Of a stretch of 62,703 bases of DNA, positions 44,013 through 52,799 are shown piece by piece. The stretch's first letter is position 1, and each line of letters starts with the position of its first letter. The notes beneath the pieces are model-generated. The model saw nothing but the letters and a program-made list of their open reading frames with translations. It was not told the origin of the DNA and ran no database searches. A program made the position numbers and the translations under genes. The stretch comes from Secundilactobacillus collinoides DSM 20515 = JCM 1123 (GTDB lineage Bacteria > Bacillota > Bacilli > Lactobacillales > Lactobacillaceae), in contig NZ_AYYR01000032.1 in NCBI RefSeq assembly GCF_001435975.1, positions 1-62,703 on the forward strand. Direction: 5' to 3'.

Positions 44013-45200
44013 ATGTCAATACAGACTGACCTTATGGCCAAACTAGACGCAAATCAGCAACAGATCATCGACATTCGCCGGCACCTGCACCAGCATCCGG
44101 AATTATCGTTTCATGAAAAAGAGACCGCGGCCTATATTAAAGCTTTCTATCAAGGTCTTGATTGTACAATAACGGACTATGGCGAAGGCTATGGTTTCGT
44201 GGTCGATATTACTGGCGGTAAGCCGGGACCAACACTGGCTTTGCGGGCCGACTTCGATGCGCTGGCCGTTCAGGAGGATAACGACCTGCCGTTTAAGTCG
44301 GTTAATCCCGGCGTCATGCACGCCTGCGGTCACGATGGTCATACCGCCTATCTGATGGTACTAGCAAAAGCGTTGATTGAAATGAAAGACCGGCTAGCCG
44401 GCAATATCCGAATCATTCATCAAAACGCTGAGGAAGTGTCACCGGGTGGTGCGAAAGGGATGTTGGCGGCCGGTGTTTTAAACGGTGTCGATAACGTCAT
44501 TGGCCTGCACGTCATGAGTTCCATGCCCACCGGTTCCATTGGGTACCACCTCAATGAGACCCAAACTGGTCGGGCCAACTTCACCATCACGTTTACCGGC
44601 AAGGGTGGCCACGCATCGATGCCCCATCTATCAAACGATGCCATCGTGGCCGGCAGTTACTTCGTGACGGCGGTGCAGACGGTCGTTTCCCGGCGGATCG
44701 ACCCCTTTGATACCGCCAGTGTGACGATTGGTTCCTTTGACGGAGCCGGGTCGTACAACGCCATCAAGGAAAGTGTCACGCTTAAGGGTGATGTTCGGGT
44801 GATGAAAGAATCCACGCGGACAACGGTGCGCGACCAGATCGAACAAATTGCCCACGGCGTTGAAACGATGTTCGGGGTGACCGCCGCTATTGACTATGAC
44901 GACAACTATCCGGTACTTGTTAATGATCCGGAGCTGACAACGCAGGTCATCGACAGCATCAAGGCTGCCAAAATTCCGGAAATCACCACCGTGTTTGACT
45001 GCGGGCCGCAAGACCCCTCTGAAGATTTCGCCTACTTTGCGCAGAACACCCCCAGCTGCTTCTTCTATGTTGGCTGTCAAACTGCGGATGGCGCTAACCA
45101 CCCGCACCACAGCCCCGACTTCATGTTGAATGAAGATGCGCTGATCATTGCGGCAAAGGCAGCCGGCACTGCAACGCTGGCTTATTTAAACGCAGAATAA
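44013..45200 (+). CDS. M20 family amidohydrolase (N-acyl amino acid hydrolase type)
   Basis: A 395-residue metal-dependent hydrolase of the M20D branch. Metal-binding motifs are HACGHDGH (about 103-110), NAEE (about 138-141) and a late HHSPDF; the dimerisation domain lies at about 180-300. It probably frees amino acids from N-acyl forms or aromatic conjugates. Start ATG 44013 follows GAAAGGATC. It is 31 bases after the ThrE pair, so hydrolysis and amino acid export may be linked. Confidence 0.9.
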   Translation: MSIQTDLMAKLDANQQQIIDIRRHLHQHPELSFHEKETAAYIKAFYQGLDCTITDYGEGYGFVVDITGGKPGPTLALRADFDALAVQEDNDLPFKSVNPGVMHACGHDGHTAYLMVLAKALIEMKDRLAGNIRIIHQNAEEVSPGGAKGMLAAGVLNGVDNVIGLHVMSSMPTGSIGYHLNETQTGRANFTITFTGKGGHASMPHLSNDAIVAGSYFVTAVQTVVSRRIDPFDTASVTIGSFDGAGSYNAIKESVTLKGDVRVMKESTRTTVRDQIEQIAHGVETMFGVTAAIDYDDNYPVLVNDPELTTQVIDSIKAAKIPEITTVFDCGPQDPSEDFAYFAQNTPSCFFYVGCQTADGANHPHHSPDFMLNEDALIIAAKAAGTATLAYLNAE

Positions 45201-45204
45201 AAAT

Positions 45205-45258
45205 AACAGCTAGTTCATCTCCCGCAAATTGACGGACATGACTAGCTGTTGTTTTGTT
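45205..45258. terminator. Terminator after the ThrE/M20 operon
   Basis: AACAGCTAGTTCAT and ATGACTAGCTGTT arms around a 19-base loop, followed by GTTTTGTT. It overlaps the end of the convergent YolD-like gene. Confidence 0.75.
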
Positions 45259-45637
45259 ATGCTGGATCCACGATCACGTGCCGAATCTCTGAAATCATCA
45301 TCGGTGCCTTTTCGTTCATATAGATCATATCATCCTGATACCCGGCCAAACGGCCCACCACATCCGGGTGATAGTCACCATTCGAATCCAGGTTATTGAG
45401 TTGGATACTCACCACGCTGCCATTTGCGAAAGCGTCTGCTAACAGGCGGGATATCGTTTCCACGGTCTGCTTAGGCTTGGCCGGATAGGTCTTGGCTTCC
45501 TGTGCTGCCTGTTTCTTCAAAGCCGCCGTGTGGTCGGACAGGTAAAACCCCTGCCATTTCACAACACCGCGGTCCTGATAGTAGTGGTCAAAAAACAGTT
45601 GGACCCGCGCTGGATCGTAGGGTGCTGGCTTATTCAT
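45257..45637 (-). CDS. YolD-like protein of the umuC operon
   Basis: A 126-residue protein. The KWQGFYLSDHTAAL segment and the C-terminal MIYMNEKAPMMISEIRHVIV resemble the YolD-like family, which often accompanies Y-family polymerases in Firmicutes. It overlaps the upstream gene by eight bases and is the last gene of the LexA-controlled operon. Its function is unknown; a polymerase accessory role is inferred. Confidence 0.72.
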   Translation of the reverse strand: MNKPAPYDPARVQLFFDHYYQDRGVVKWQGFYLSDHTAALKKQAAQEAKTYPAKPKQTVETISRLLADAFANGSVVSIQLNNLDSNGDYHPDVVGRLAGYQDDMIYMNEKAPMMISEIRHVIVDPA

Positions 45638-45950
45638 CGGCTTCCTTCTTTCGTTGAATGACGCGCTGGCTCACCGGCCATCTTTGCCCCGTAAACCCCA
45701 CGTATTCAATAGTGAGCTGGGTGTGCTTGCGCAGGCCGGTGATCAGACGTTCCAGATAGGCTAAATCATAATTTGAAACGGTGTGAAGAGGAACGGAACG
45801 CATCCGCTGACCTTTTCTTTGGAAATTAAAAAAGAAATTGTACGTTTTATCGTAGACGTCATCCGTCACCATTAACCAGTAGCGGGTCTGCATTTTACGT
45901 TTAAACAGGTGATCAATGCGTTCGGTAATGAGTTTCAAATCACTACTCAT
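45630..45950 (-). CDS. Hypothetical protein in the umuC operon
   Basis: A 106-residue protein starting MSSDLKLITERIDHLFKRK. The ATG (45948-45950) overlaps the umuC stop by eight bases and follows GGTGGG. It is basic and mixed alpha/beta, with FFFNFQRKGQRMRSV and YVGFTGQRWPVSQ as notable segments. I do not recognise the family. Tight overlap with genes on both sides means it is translated with the SOS polymerase. Confidence 0.75.
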   Translation of the reverse strand: MSSDLKLITERIDHLFKRKMQTRYWLMVTDDVYDKTYNFFFNFQRKGQRMRSVPLHTVSNYDLAYLERLITGLRKHTQLTIEYVGFTGQRWPVSQRVIQRKKEADE

Positions 45951-47250
45951 AGGCATTCCCACCGTTATGACCACCGACAAGTGAGGCGCGTTCAATTGCG
46001 GTTCCTCCCTTCAGGAGACTGCTGGCATAAACTAACTTAGTGAACCCGAACCGGTCGCGGATCTGGTCAACGAGGTGATCGCTCATATCGCGCCTGATCT
46101 GTGGCCGTGGCGGTTCAAAGAAGGTCAGCTGCTGGCTTTGTTTACTGTTCAACCGACTGGTGTACACGGCAATGTTTCGAATGGTCTGACCCTCCCACTG
46201 ATGACGAAACATGCTGATCAGTACGGCCACAATGTCGTGGTTACGATCCGTGGGCTCAATTCGCTTGGCCTGATGAAAACCGCCGCGGCCATCCGCTTCA
46301 CTGGCGGCGTAGGAAAATCCGATTCCTAGTGAAATACAGCTGGTCTGCTTACGGTGATGCCGCAACCGTGACGCCACCTGCTCACCGATCTCCTTAATGA
46401 CCGTTTCAATTTCTGCTTGCGTTTGATAGTCCCGCGGCAGCACCTGTGAATTTCCAATACTGGCTTCCTTCGGCCCGCGCCGATCCCGCAACTGGGAGTG
46501 GTCGATACCCCAGGCCAACGCAAAGAGTTGCATGCCAATCAATCCCATTTCTTGATTCAGAACAAACGGGTCAAAATGGGCCAGCTCATACATACTGTGA
46601 ATGCCCATCCGATTCAGATGTTTGGCTGTCCGGTTACCAATGCTCCACACATCCGTCATTTCCTTAATCGGCCAAATGGTTTGATCAACAGTTTCATACG
46701 TGATCTCGCCCACTAAATCACGGTTGTGCTTAGCGTAAATATCCAGTGCAATCTTTGCCTGCACCGGATTTTCGCCGATGCCCACCGTGGTGTACAATCC
46801 CAGTTCTTTGCGGACACTAACTTGAATCAGCCGCGCAACATCCTCTGGCGTTTTGCCAAATAGGCGCCAGGAGTGGGTCATATCCAAAATCGATTCATCA
46901 ATGGAATACGGCAGCAGGTCCTCGTCAGCAACGAACCGGCGAAAAATATCGTTGATCTGCAAATTACGTTTAATATAAAGATTCATCCGCGGCGGCACCA
47001 CCATCAGGTCGGGGTCGTTCGGCAAATCACGCTGCCGGGACACGTTGGCCTGCAGATGGTAACGCTTCTTAGCCTCCGGCGACGTGGCAAGCACCAAGCC
47101 GCCGTTGGTATTCTCCTGTTCACTCATCACAACTAGCGGGACCTCCAATGGGTTCCAACCGCGCATACTGGCTTCCACACTCGCATAGAATGACTTATTA
47201 TCAATCAAAAAAAAGACGCCGTGCGGTTCATTGTCGTAGTTGATATCCAT
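45943..47250 (-). CDS. Y-family DNA polymerase, UmuC-like
   Basis: A 435-residue translesion polymerase. The first catalytic region is FFLIDNKSFYASVEASM (Asp in the family position), the second is YSIDESILD. A helix-hairpin-helix follows (WSIGNRTAKHLNRMGIHSM) and the little-finger domain begins near residue 250. The ATG (47248-47250) follows GAGGTGAG. It heads a three-gene operon with two LexA-type boxes, so it is SOS-induced and likely mutagenic. It is of the UmuC/UvrX type rather than DinB. Confidence 0.92.
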   Translation of the reverse strand: MDINYDNEPHGVFFLIDNKSFYASVEASMRGWNPLEVPLVVMSEQENTNGGLVLATSPEAKKRYHLQANVSRQRDLPNDPDLMVVPPRMNLYIKRNLQINDIFRRFVADEDLLPYSIDESILDMTHSWRLFGKTPEDVARLIQVSVRKELGLYTTVGIGENPVQAKIALDIYAKHNRDLVGEITYETVDQTIWPIKEMTDVWSIGNRTAKHLNRMGIHSMYELAHFDPFVLNQEMGLIGMQLFALAWGIDHSQLRDRRGPKEASIGNSQVLPRDYQTQAEIETVIKEIGEQVASRLRHHRKQTSCISLGIGFSYAASEADGRGGFHQAKRIEPTDRNHDIVAVLISMFRHQWEGQTIRNIAVYTSRLNSKQSQQLTFFEPPRPQIRRDMSDHLVDQIRDRFGFTKLVYASSLLKGGTAIERASLVGGHNGGNAYE

Positions 47251-47261
47251 GGTACTCACCT

Positions 47262-47314
47262 CGAACATTTGTTTGGTTGACCCTATTATACAAACATATG
47301 TTCGTGTTAGTCAA
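47262..47314 (-). promoter_or_regulatory. umuC promoter with two LexA-type boxes
   Basis: Minus-strand TTGACT (47309-47314), 18-base spacer, TATAAT (47285-47290). CGAACATATGTTTG (plus 47291-47304) overlaps the spacer and touches the -10 box. A second, weaker box CGAACATTTGTTTG (47262-47275) lies between the start site and the SD. Both fit the GAAC-N4-GTTY pattern. Confidence 0.85.
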
Positions 47315-47433
47315 GTTAATTTTCTCAGCTGTTGTTACTCATTAATTATCAAAAAGATCATCTCTGCTCGAATTAATTGTCAGTTTCACTGCAGGAGGCT
47401 GTTTGAAGTGCGTTATTATTTGCCTAAAGACGC

Positions 47434-47765
47434 TATTTATTTCGTGCATGTTCCTTCTCAAGACTAAAGCGACGAAAAAAGGGCAAGGTGCTGCACATAT
47501 GTCAACTCTTTGCTCTTTTTTGCATTTTCATCTGTTTATTTTTCTTACAAACCCGGTTTATTTCGTGCTTCCCTGTCCTTGAGACTAAACGTGCTACAGA
47601 AGGCAGGGTGCGGAGCACAAACCACGCTGTCCCGAAAGATTCCAGTTTATTTTGTGTTTCTCTGTCCTTGAGACTAAACGTGCTGCAGAAGGCAGGGTGC
47701 TACTGCACAAACCACGCCGTCCCGAAAAGTCAGGCCCGGACTTTTCGGGACGGCGTGGTTTGTGC
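47434..47765. repeat. Tandem and inverted copies of a structured intergenic repeat
   Basis: Three direct copies begin at about 47434, 47557 and 47646; each has TATTTYGTG, CTGTCCTTGAGACTAAACG, then GCAGGGTGC, GCACAAACCACG and TCCCGAAA (the first copy is eroded). A fourth, inverted copy abuts the third, so 47705-47731 and 47739-47765 form a perfect 27-pair hairpin with a seven-base loop. Related units occur at 55502-55790. The rest of the 47315-47798 gap shows no supported gene. Confidence 0.8.
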
Positions 47766-47798
47766 TCCGCACCCTAAGCGCCTTCTTCCGCACTCTGC

Positions 47799-48419
47799 CT
47801 ATTTTCTCAAAATCGGAGTCTTAATTGCTAAATTTTCGTTAATTGCATATAACAGGTCATCCAGCTCGTCGTCGTTTTCAATCAACTCGCACATGACGTC
47901 GATAGCGTCCTCATGGAGCTGTTTTGCAAAGCGCGGCGAGTAAGTTGTGATCTGGGTTTGTCGGCTGTATTTTTGCATCAGCCTGGCGTTATAGATAACC
48001 GTGAACCGATAACCCTGCTCGTATCCCATCCCCCACATATAGTACACATCGCTGAGCAAAATGGGATGTCGTTTTACATGCTGCTTAGTTATAGCTGCAA
48101 CGTCGGTATTCAACCGCGCACGCCACTTACTGTCCTGCATGGCGGTGATATCAAAAAATCGGTCTTCGAATAATTCGACGGTGCTGTCCACACCTGAGAA
48201 GTCCGGCACCCTGTTTTCAAAATTGAGTTCATCGTGAATGGCCGCTCGGATGCCATCCGAACCCCCAAGTAGATAAACACAACTTAACGGGATCGTCCAC
48301 TGACTGACTGGTTGAGCGGAGAGAAGTGCCAACTGCTGACTAACTTGTTCCTGAGCATCACTGTGACGTCGTTGAAATACCAGTTCAAAATCTGCAACAA
48401 GGCCGTTTTCAGGGTACAT
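47799..48419 (-). CDS. Hypothetical protein (206 aa)
   Basis: A 206-residue, acidic, soluble protein without signal peptide or membrane segments. Notable segments are VYLLGGSDGIRAAIHDE and SDVYYMWGMGYEQGYRF, and the C-terminal DVMCELIENDDELDDLLYAI. The ATG follows AAAGGAG nine bases upstream, supporting expression. No family is recognised. It stands alone between the repeat cluster and the homocysteine methyltransferase gene. Confidence 0.65.
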   Translation of the reverse strand: MYPENGLVADFELVFQRRHSDAQEQVSQQLALLSAQPVSQWTIPLSCVYLLGGSDGIRAAIHDELNFENRVPDFSGVDSTVELFEDRFFDITAMQDSKWRARLNTDVAAITKQHVKRHPILLSDVYYMWGMGYEQGYRFTVIYNARLMQKYSRQTQITTYSPRFAKQLHEDAIDVMCELIENDDELDDLLYAINENLAIKTPILRK

Positions 48420-48527
48420 CGTGACTCACTCCTTTGTCATTTAGTACCCCCATTTTACCCAGTTAAATACCAGTTTCAAGCAAAGTCGATGCTGGATTTA
48501 TCAAACGTTTTATGGCACATTTGTCGA

Positions 48528-49457
48528 TTATTTAACGCATGTTTTGTTGACGACACCTGCCACGGAACGGATATCTGCCGGTGTCGTACCACAACAGCCG
48601 CCAACGATGTTCACGCCAGCCGCTAACCATTGCGGGACAAGGGCTGCAGGCGTTTGTGTGTGATCAGATACCGCTCTTGTTTGCGGCTTGTCATCCACCG
48701 CCGCGCCGTTGTTTGGGTAAACGATAATTGGCTTTGTTGTCACTTGACTGATAATACCCACCATGTCCGTAATTCGACTTGGTGCCAGACAGTTCACGCC
48801 AATGGCTTCAATTTGCGGATGCGGTTCAAAGTATGAAACGGCCTCCCACAATGGTGTCCCATCCCAGAGATTACCATGCTCATCAAGACTAAACGATAAC
48901 CAGGCTGTTTTATCCGGAAATTCACATTCCAAAAGTTCGGTCAGTGCTTGCGCCTCAACAAAAGTCGACTGCGTCTCAAATGCGAATAAATCCACGCCGG
49001 CTGCTGCCAGCAACTGCATCCGCTCCCGATGAAAGCGCCGGTACTGTGAATCCGTCAGGGCATAATTTTTGACCGACTGACTGGAATCACTAGTGTATTC
49101 CGCATAGGGACCAACCCCTCCGGCAACCAGTAATAGCCGGTCACTGGCGCTATCATCTTGGTAAGACTTACGAGCTTGTTTGGCAAGTTTGACGGTCGAC
49201 ACAACCAAGTGCCGAGCATCCGTTAACGACATCCCCGCATTGACCAAGGTCGGAATACTAGCTACAAAACTATCCGTTGTCGCAACACTGGCGCCCGCCT
49301 CAAAGTACTGACGGTGAACCCCCTGCACTTTCTCCGGGTAAGTCGCCGCTGCCATGGCCGACCAGAGGGGTGTGGTTGTGTCCACACCCTGCTTGCTCAA
49401 CTCAGTCGCTATGCCGCCATCAATTACCAAAGGTTGCTGATCCAACAGATTTACCAT
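48528..49457 (-). CDS. mmuM: Homocysteine S-methyltransferase
   Basis: A 309-residue zinc methyltransferase. The first ligand Cys is in GVNCLAPSRI and the other two in VGGCCGTTPADI. The N-terminal barrel begins LVIDGGIATELSKQG. It transfers a methyl group from S-methylmethionine (or SAM) to homocysteine, making methionine. The ATG follows GGGGGTG. No S-methylmethionine permease is adjacent, unlike in many genomes. Confidence 0.9.
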   Translation of the reverse strand: MVNLLDQQPLVIDGGIATELSKQGVDTTTPLWSAMAAATYPEKVQGVHRQYFEAGASVATTDSFVASIPTLVNAGMSLTDARHLVVSTVKLAKQARKSYQDDSASDRLLLVAGGVGPYAEYTSDSSQSVKNYALTDSQYRRFHRERMQLLAAAGVDLFAFETQSTFVEAQALTELLECEFPDKTAWLSFSLDEHGNLWDGTPLWEAVSYFEPHPQIEAIGVNCLAPSRITDMVGIISQVTTKPIIVYPNNGAAVDDKPQTRAVSDHTQTPAALVPQWLAAGVNIVGGCCGTTPADIRSVAGVVNKTCVK

Positions 49458-49886
49458 AAGCGCACCCCCGCGTTTGTTTTATGTGTTATCCATTCTTGCC
49501 CGCAATTTGCCGACAAGTGACCCTACTAACGATCAAAACAATTCTGGCTGCCCGTCACTCTACTATTTTGCCTTTATTATATCTTGAACTGGTGTTTAAA
49601 ACGGTTACAGTTTGATGTTATTTTAGGATAAGATGCTGACACGTGGTACCAAGCATTCTGTACCCGAAAAAACTTTTCATATTCCGTGAATACACCCACA
49701 CCTTCCGCAATTTAGCACAGTGCAGTAATATCGGCACACAGCGCAACACCAAATTTTGGAGCGCAACAGAAATGGAAATTGCCGCACTAGTTTATTGCTC
49801 AAAAAAAGGTTCCAGTCATCACAACTGGAACCTTTTTCTACTATATATAAAACTTCTGTCGTGCACTTCAATCCACTAAATGCAAA
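49458..49886. other. Intergenic region between mmuM and cysE
   Basis: A TATAAT box for mmuM is at about 49577-49582 on the minus strand, giving a leader of about 110 bases with no T-box or SAM-box elements that I can see. Around 49660-49800 nothing is recognised. The terminator of the cysteine operon is at 49801-49837. Confidence 0.5.
49801..49837. terminator. Terminator of the cysteine operon
   Basis: AAAAAAAGGTTCCAG and CTGGAACCTTTTT form the stem around a nine-base loop, with A and T runs at both ends; it follows the minus-strand cysE gene. Confidence 0.88.
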
Positions 49887-50453
49887 CTAACCTTCCATCC
49901 GCTGACCAACAATCATCTCGTTGTACCGGTAAGTCACCCATCCCGTGCGTTTATGGGTGACCAGTCGAGCGGGATTGCCAACGGCGGTCATGTTGTCTGG
50001 AACGTCCTTTAACACCACCGCGCCGGCACCGATTTTACTGTACCGGCCCACCGAAATTGGTCCCAGAACCTGAGCATTAGCGCCAATGAATGCGCCCTGT
50101 CTCACGTAAGGATGGCGACGGCCATTGACCACTTCATCGCGGGCGCCCAGTGTGACGCCGTGTAAAATAGTCACATCGTCTTCCACGATGGCCGTGGCCC
50201 CAATCACCACACCAGTCCCGTGATCGATAAACACCCGTTTACCGATTTGCGCTTCCGGCGCGATGATGATGCCGGTCCGGTGAGTGCAGAACCGACTGAC
50301 CAGTGCGGCCAAAACGTAGCGGCCGTGATTCGCCAAAAAGTGGGCAATGCGGTGCCAGAACAGTGCGTGGAGGCCCGGATAAGTCAGCAGCACTTCCCAC
50401 AGGCTATGCGCTGCGGGGTCGCGCTTAAGAATGGCGCGTGCTGTCTGTAACAT
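49887..50453 (-). CDS. cysE: Serine O-acetyltransferase
   Basis: A 188-residue left-handed beta-helix enzyme. The active-site segment IDHGTGVVIGATAIVEDDVTI carries the catalytic Asp/His pair, and hexapeptide repeats follow (IGANAQVLGPISVGRYSKIGAGAVV in pieces). It makes O-acetylserine for the cysteine synthase-like enzyme of the operon. Its ATG lies inside the end of the upstream lyase gene (29-base overlap), so the two are coupled. It lacks the long N-terminal domain of enteric CysE. Confidence 0.92.
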   Translation of the reverse strand: MLQTARAILKRDPAAHSLWEVLLTYPGLHALFWHRIAHFLANHGRYVLAALVSRFCTHRTGIIIAPEAQIGKRVFIDHGTGVVIGATAIVEDDVTILHGVTLGARDEVVNGRRHPYVRQGAFIGANAQVLGPISVGRYSKIGAGAVVLKDVPDNMTAVGNPARLVTHKRTGWVTYRYNEMIVGQRMEG

Positions 50454-51603
50454 GGTCTTTACCTTGTTGAACGCTGGTAAATCCGCGGTCGAGGTCAGCT
50501 AGGAGGTCGTTACTGTCTTCGATGCCGACCGACAAGCGAATGAGCTCATCCTTGATACCGTTTTTCAACCGAATCTCACGTGGAATGGCACCGTGGGTCA
50601 TCAATGCAGGAATTTCAATCAAACTTTCCAAAGCGCCCAAACTTTCAGCAAGGGTGATGACCTTTAAGTTTTCCACGAATTTCTTAGGGTCTAAACCGGG
50701 TTGCAGTTCAAAGGAGATCATGGCACCAAACCCGTGCATTTGCTTCTTAGCAACTTCGTAGTCGGGGTTGTTCGGATCTCCTGGGTAGTAGATCTTCGCA
50801 ACTGATGGCTGGTCGCTGAGGTAGTCAAAGACCTTCTTTGCGTTGGCAAGATGTGCCTGCATCCGGATGGCAAGGGTCTTCATCCCGCGTTGCAACAACC
50901 AGGATTCCTGGGGTGCCAAGATGCCGCCAATGGCGTTTTGCAGGTAACCGATACGTTCAGCCAGTTTCGAATCGCGAACGACAACGACACCGGCAATGAC
51001 GTCAGAGTGACCGCCAAGGTACTTCGATGCACTGTGCAAAACAATATCTACGCCTAACTCCAATGGTCGCTGAACGTATGGAGATGAGAACGTGTTATCA
51101 ATGATGCTCAGAAGATTGTGATTCTTAGCAATCTTTGCGACAGCCGCAATATCCGTCACCTTCAACAACGGATTAGTTGGGGTTTCCAAGTAAATGGCCT
51201 TTGTTGCGGGGGTGATGGCAGCTTCAACGGCGTTCAAATCACGCGTGTCAACGACGGTAAAGGTCATCCCAAAGCGCTTCAAAACACTATCGATCAGGCG
51301 GAACGTCCCACCGTACACATCGTTACCCACGATGAAGTGGTCGCCCGCCGAAAACATGGAGAAAACTGTATCAATAGCAGCTGACCCTGATGCAAAGGCA
51401 AAGCCGGCAGTGCCGCCTTCAAGGTCGGCAATCAGTGCTTCAACGGCGTCCCGAGTTGGGTTGCCAGTCCGTGAATATTCGTACTTGTTTTCACCAATTT
51501 TTTGTTGGTGGAATGTTGAGGCCATGTAAATTGGAATTGAAGTTGCGCCTGTTCCTGCATCTTCGCTGATACCGCCGTGTAATAATTTCGTTTCAAATTT
51601 CAT
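50425..51603 (-). CDS. Cystathionine gamma-lyase/synthase (Cys/Met metabolism PLP enzyme)
   Basis: A 392-residue PLP enzyme of the Cys/Met family. Key segments are YSRTGNPTRDAVEALIADLE, ETPTNPLLKVTDI and the PLP-lysine motif HSASKYLGGHSD. It could release cysteine from cystathionine (lyase) or make cystathionine (synthase). With a cysteine synthase-like gene upstream and cysE downstream, reverse transsulfuration of homocysteine to cysteine is the more likely use. The ATG follows GGAGGGTTAAC. Confidence 0.9.
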   Translation of the reverse strand: MKFETKLLHGGISEDAGTGATSIPIYMASTFHQQKIGENKYEYSRTGNPTRDAVEALIADLEGGTAGFAFASGSAAIDTVFSMFSAGDHFIVGNDVYGGTFRLIDSVLKRFGMTFTVVDTRDLNAVEAAITPATKAIYLETPTNPLLKVTDIAAVAKIAKNHNLLSIIDNTFSSPYVQRPLELGVDIVLHSASKYLGGHSDVIAGVVVVRDSKLAERIGYLQNAIGGILAPQESWLLQRGMKTLAIRMQAHLANAKKVFDYLSDQPSVAKIYYPGDPNNPDYEVAKKQMHGFGAMISFELQPGLDPKKFVENLKVITLAESLGALESLIEIPALMTHGAIPREIRLKNGIKDELIRLSVGIEDSNDLLADLDRGFTSVQQGKDHVTDSTRHS

Positions 51604-51646
51604 AAGTTAACCCTCCGTTTTTTAGCTTTACTGCTAATTATCTTGT

Positions 51647-52567
51647 CTAAGCTTCTTTTTCGTAAATATGTTCACTCATGTAACGCTCGCTGCTGTCTGG
51701 GAAGACGGTCACGATAGTGCTGTTGGCTGGTAATTCTTTGGCAACCTTCAAGCTGGCTGCCAGGGCTGCACCGCTAGAACTGCCGATAAACAACCCCTGT
51801 GTTGCAGCCATTTGCCGAACCTGTTCAAAGGCGTCAGCATCTGAAATCGTCAGCGTTTCATCAATTGTCACCTCCTGGAAGAACGGTGGAATGAATTCAA
51901 CGCCGATTCCCTCAGTGCGGTGACTGTGAGCCGGACCGCCGTTTAAGATCGAGCCTTCGGGTTCCACCACAATACTCTTGGTCTTGGGGTTTTGTTCCTT
52001 CAGGTACTTAGCAATGCCGGCAAAAGTACCGCCGCTGCCGGCGCCCGCAACGAAGGCGTCAATCCCTTGGTCACCCAGGTCAGCAATCAATTCCGGCGCC
52101 AACGTGTGGTAGTACGTTGCCGGATTAGCTGGGTTTTCAAATTGCATCGGCACATAGCTATTTGGCGTTTCAGACTCAATTTCACGGGCCTTCTTAATGG
52201 CTTCTTTAATGCCGCCTTCGGAAGGTGTGTTCACGATCTTAGCACCCAAAGCGCGCATCAACGTTTGCTTTTCGTAACTAAATTTCTCTGGCACAACTAG
52301 GATCGTTGGCAGGTGGTGCTGTTGCGCTGCCAGTGCCACACCAATACCGGTGTTGCCCGCCGTTGGTTCAATAATCGTAGTTTGGTCATTGATTTTACCC
52401 TTATCGATACCGTCCTGAATCAGGTACTGTCCGAGCCGGTCCTTGATGCTGCCGCCGGGGTTGAACATTTCAAGCTTGGCGTATATGTGACTGTTGTTTG
52501 GAACGTCAATCGGGAGTTCAATCAGTGGTGTGTTGCCAATGAGTTGTGACACGCTTTGGATAATCAT
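51647..52567 (-). CDS. Cysteine synthase / cystathionine beta-synthase-like PLP enzyme
   Basis: A 306-residue type II PLP enzyme. The PLP-lysine motif is [11 protein letters not shown] (about 36-46), the phosphate-binding loop GSGGTFAG and the substrate loop [10 protein letters not shown]. In lactobacilli the copy in this operon with cysE and a gamma-lyase is often an O-acetylserine-dependent cystathionine beta-synthase (MccA-like); plain cysteine synthase is the alternative. The ATG follows GGAAGG. It lies directly behind a terminator and a cysteine-rich leader peptide, which suggests control by cysteine supply. Confidence 0.9.
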   Translation of the reverse strand: MIIQSVSQLIGNTPLIELPIDVPNNSHIYAKLEMFNPGGSIKDRLGQYLIQDGIDKGKINDQTTIIEPTAGNTGIGVALAAQQHHLPTILVVPEKFSYEKQTLMRALGAKIVNTPSEGGIKEAIKKAREIESETPNSYVPMQFENPANPATYYHTLAPELIADLGDQGIDAFVAGAGSGGTFAGIAKYLKEQNPKTKSIVVEPEGSILNGGPAHSHRTEGIGVEFIPPFFQEVTIDETLTISDADAFEQVRQMAATQGLFIGSSSGAALAASLKVAKELPANSTIVTVFPDSSERYMSEHIYEKEA

Positions 52568-52592
52568 GTTTTTTCTTCCTTCCTGAAACTAC

Positions 52593-52631
52593 AAAAAGGG
52601 CGCGGAATTCGAAATGAATTCTCGCGCCCTT
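52593..52631 (-). terminator. Attenuator terminator before the cysteine operon
   Basis: Minus-strand AAGGGCGCG-AGAATTC and GAATTC-CGCGCCCTT form a 15-pair stem with a five-base loop, followed by TTTTTG and then the SD of the synthase gene. A second hairpin (AGTCC..GGACT with CTAGC/GCTAG, 52632-52661) abuts its 5' side. Confidence 0.88.
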
Positions 52632-52692
52632 AGTCCATGTCTAGCCTGAGCTAGCAGGACTTTTCGGTTACAACACCCTCAAAGTTCAATGC

Positions 52693-52770
52693 TTAACAGG
52701 CCGAACATCGCCAAAAACGCGACATCCGACAACAGTTGTTTTGTACGGCACTGAAAGTAAATTGAGTCAT
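52693..52770 (-). CDS. Cysteine-rich leader peptide (25 aa) of the cysteine operon
   Basis: The frame starts MTQFTFSAVQ and ends NNCCRMSRFWRCSAC. The ATG (52768-52770) has a perfect AGGAGG seven bases upstream. Four of 25 codons are Cys (positions 13, 14, 22, 25), and the last codon before the stop is Cys. It lies between the promoter and the terminator. This is the layout of ribosome-mediated attenuation: stalling at Cys codons when charged tRNA-Cys is scarce would change folding downstream and allow readthrough. The mechanism is inferred. Confidence 0.82.
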   Translation of the reverse strand: MTQFTFSAVQNNCCRMSRFWRCSAC

Positions 52771-52799
52771 CGTGTAACCTCCTGTAATTTGATGGCTTA

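Noticed and set aside
47488-47943. 151-codon frame across the tandem repeats
   Set aside because: It is built from repeated non-coding units and overlaps the end of the opposite-strand gene.
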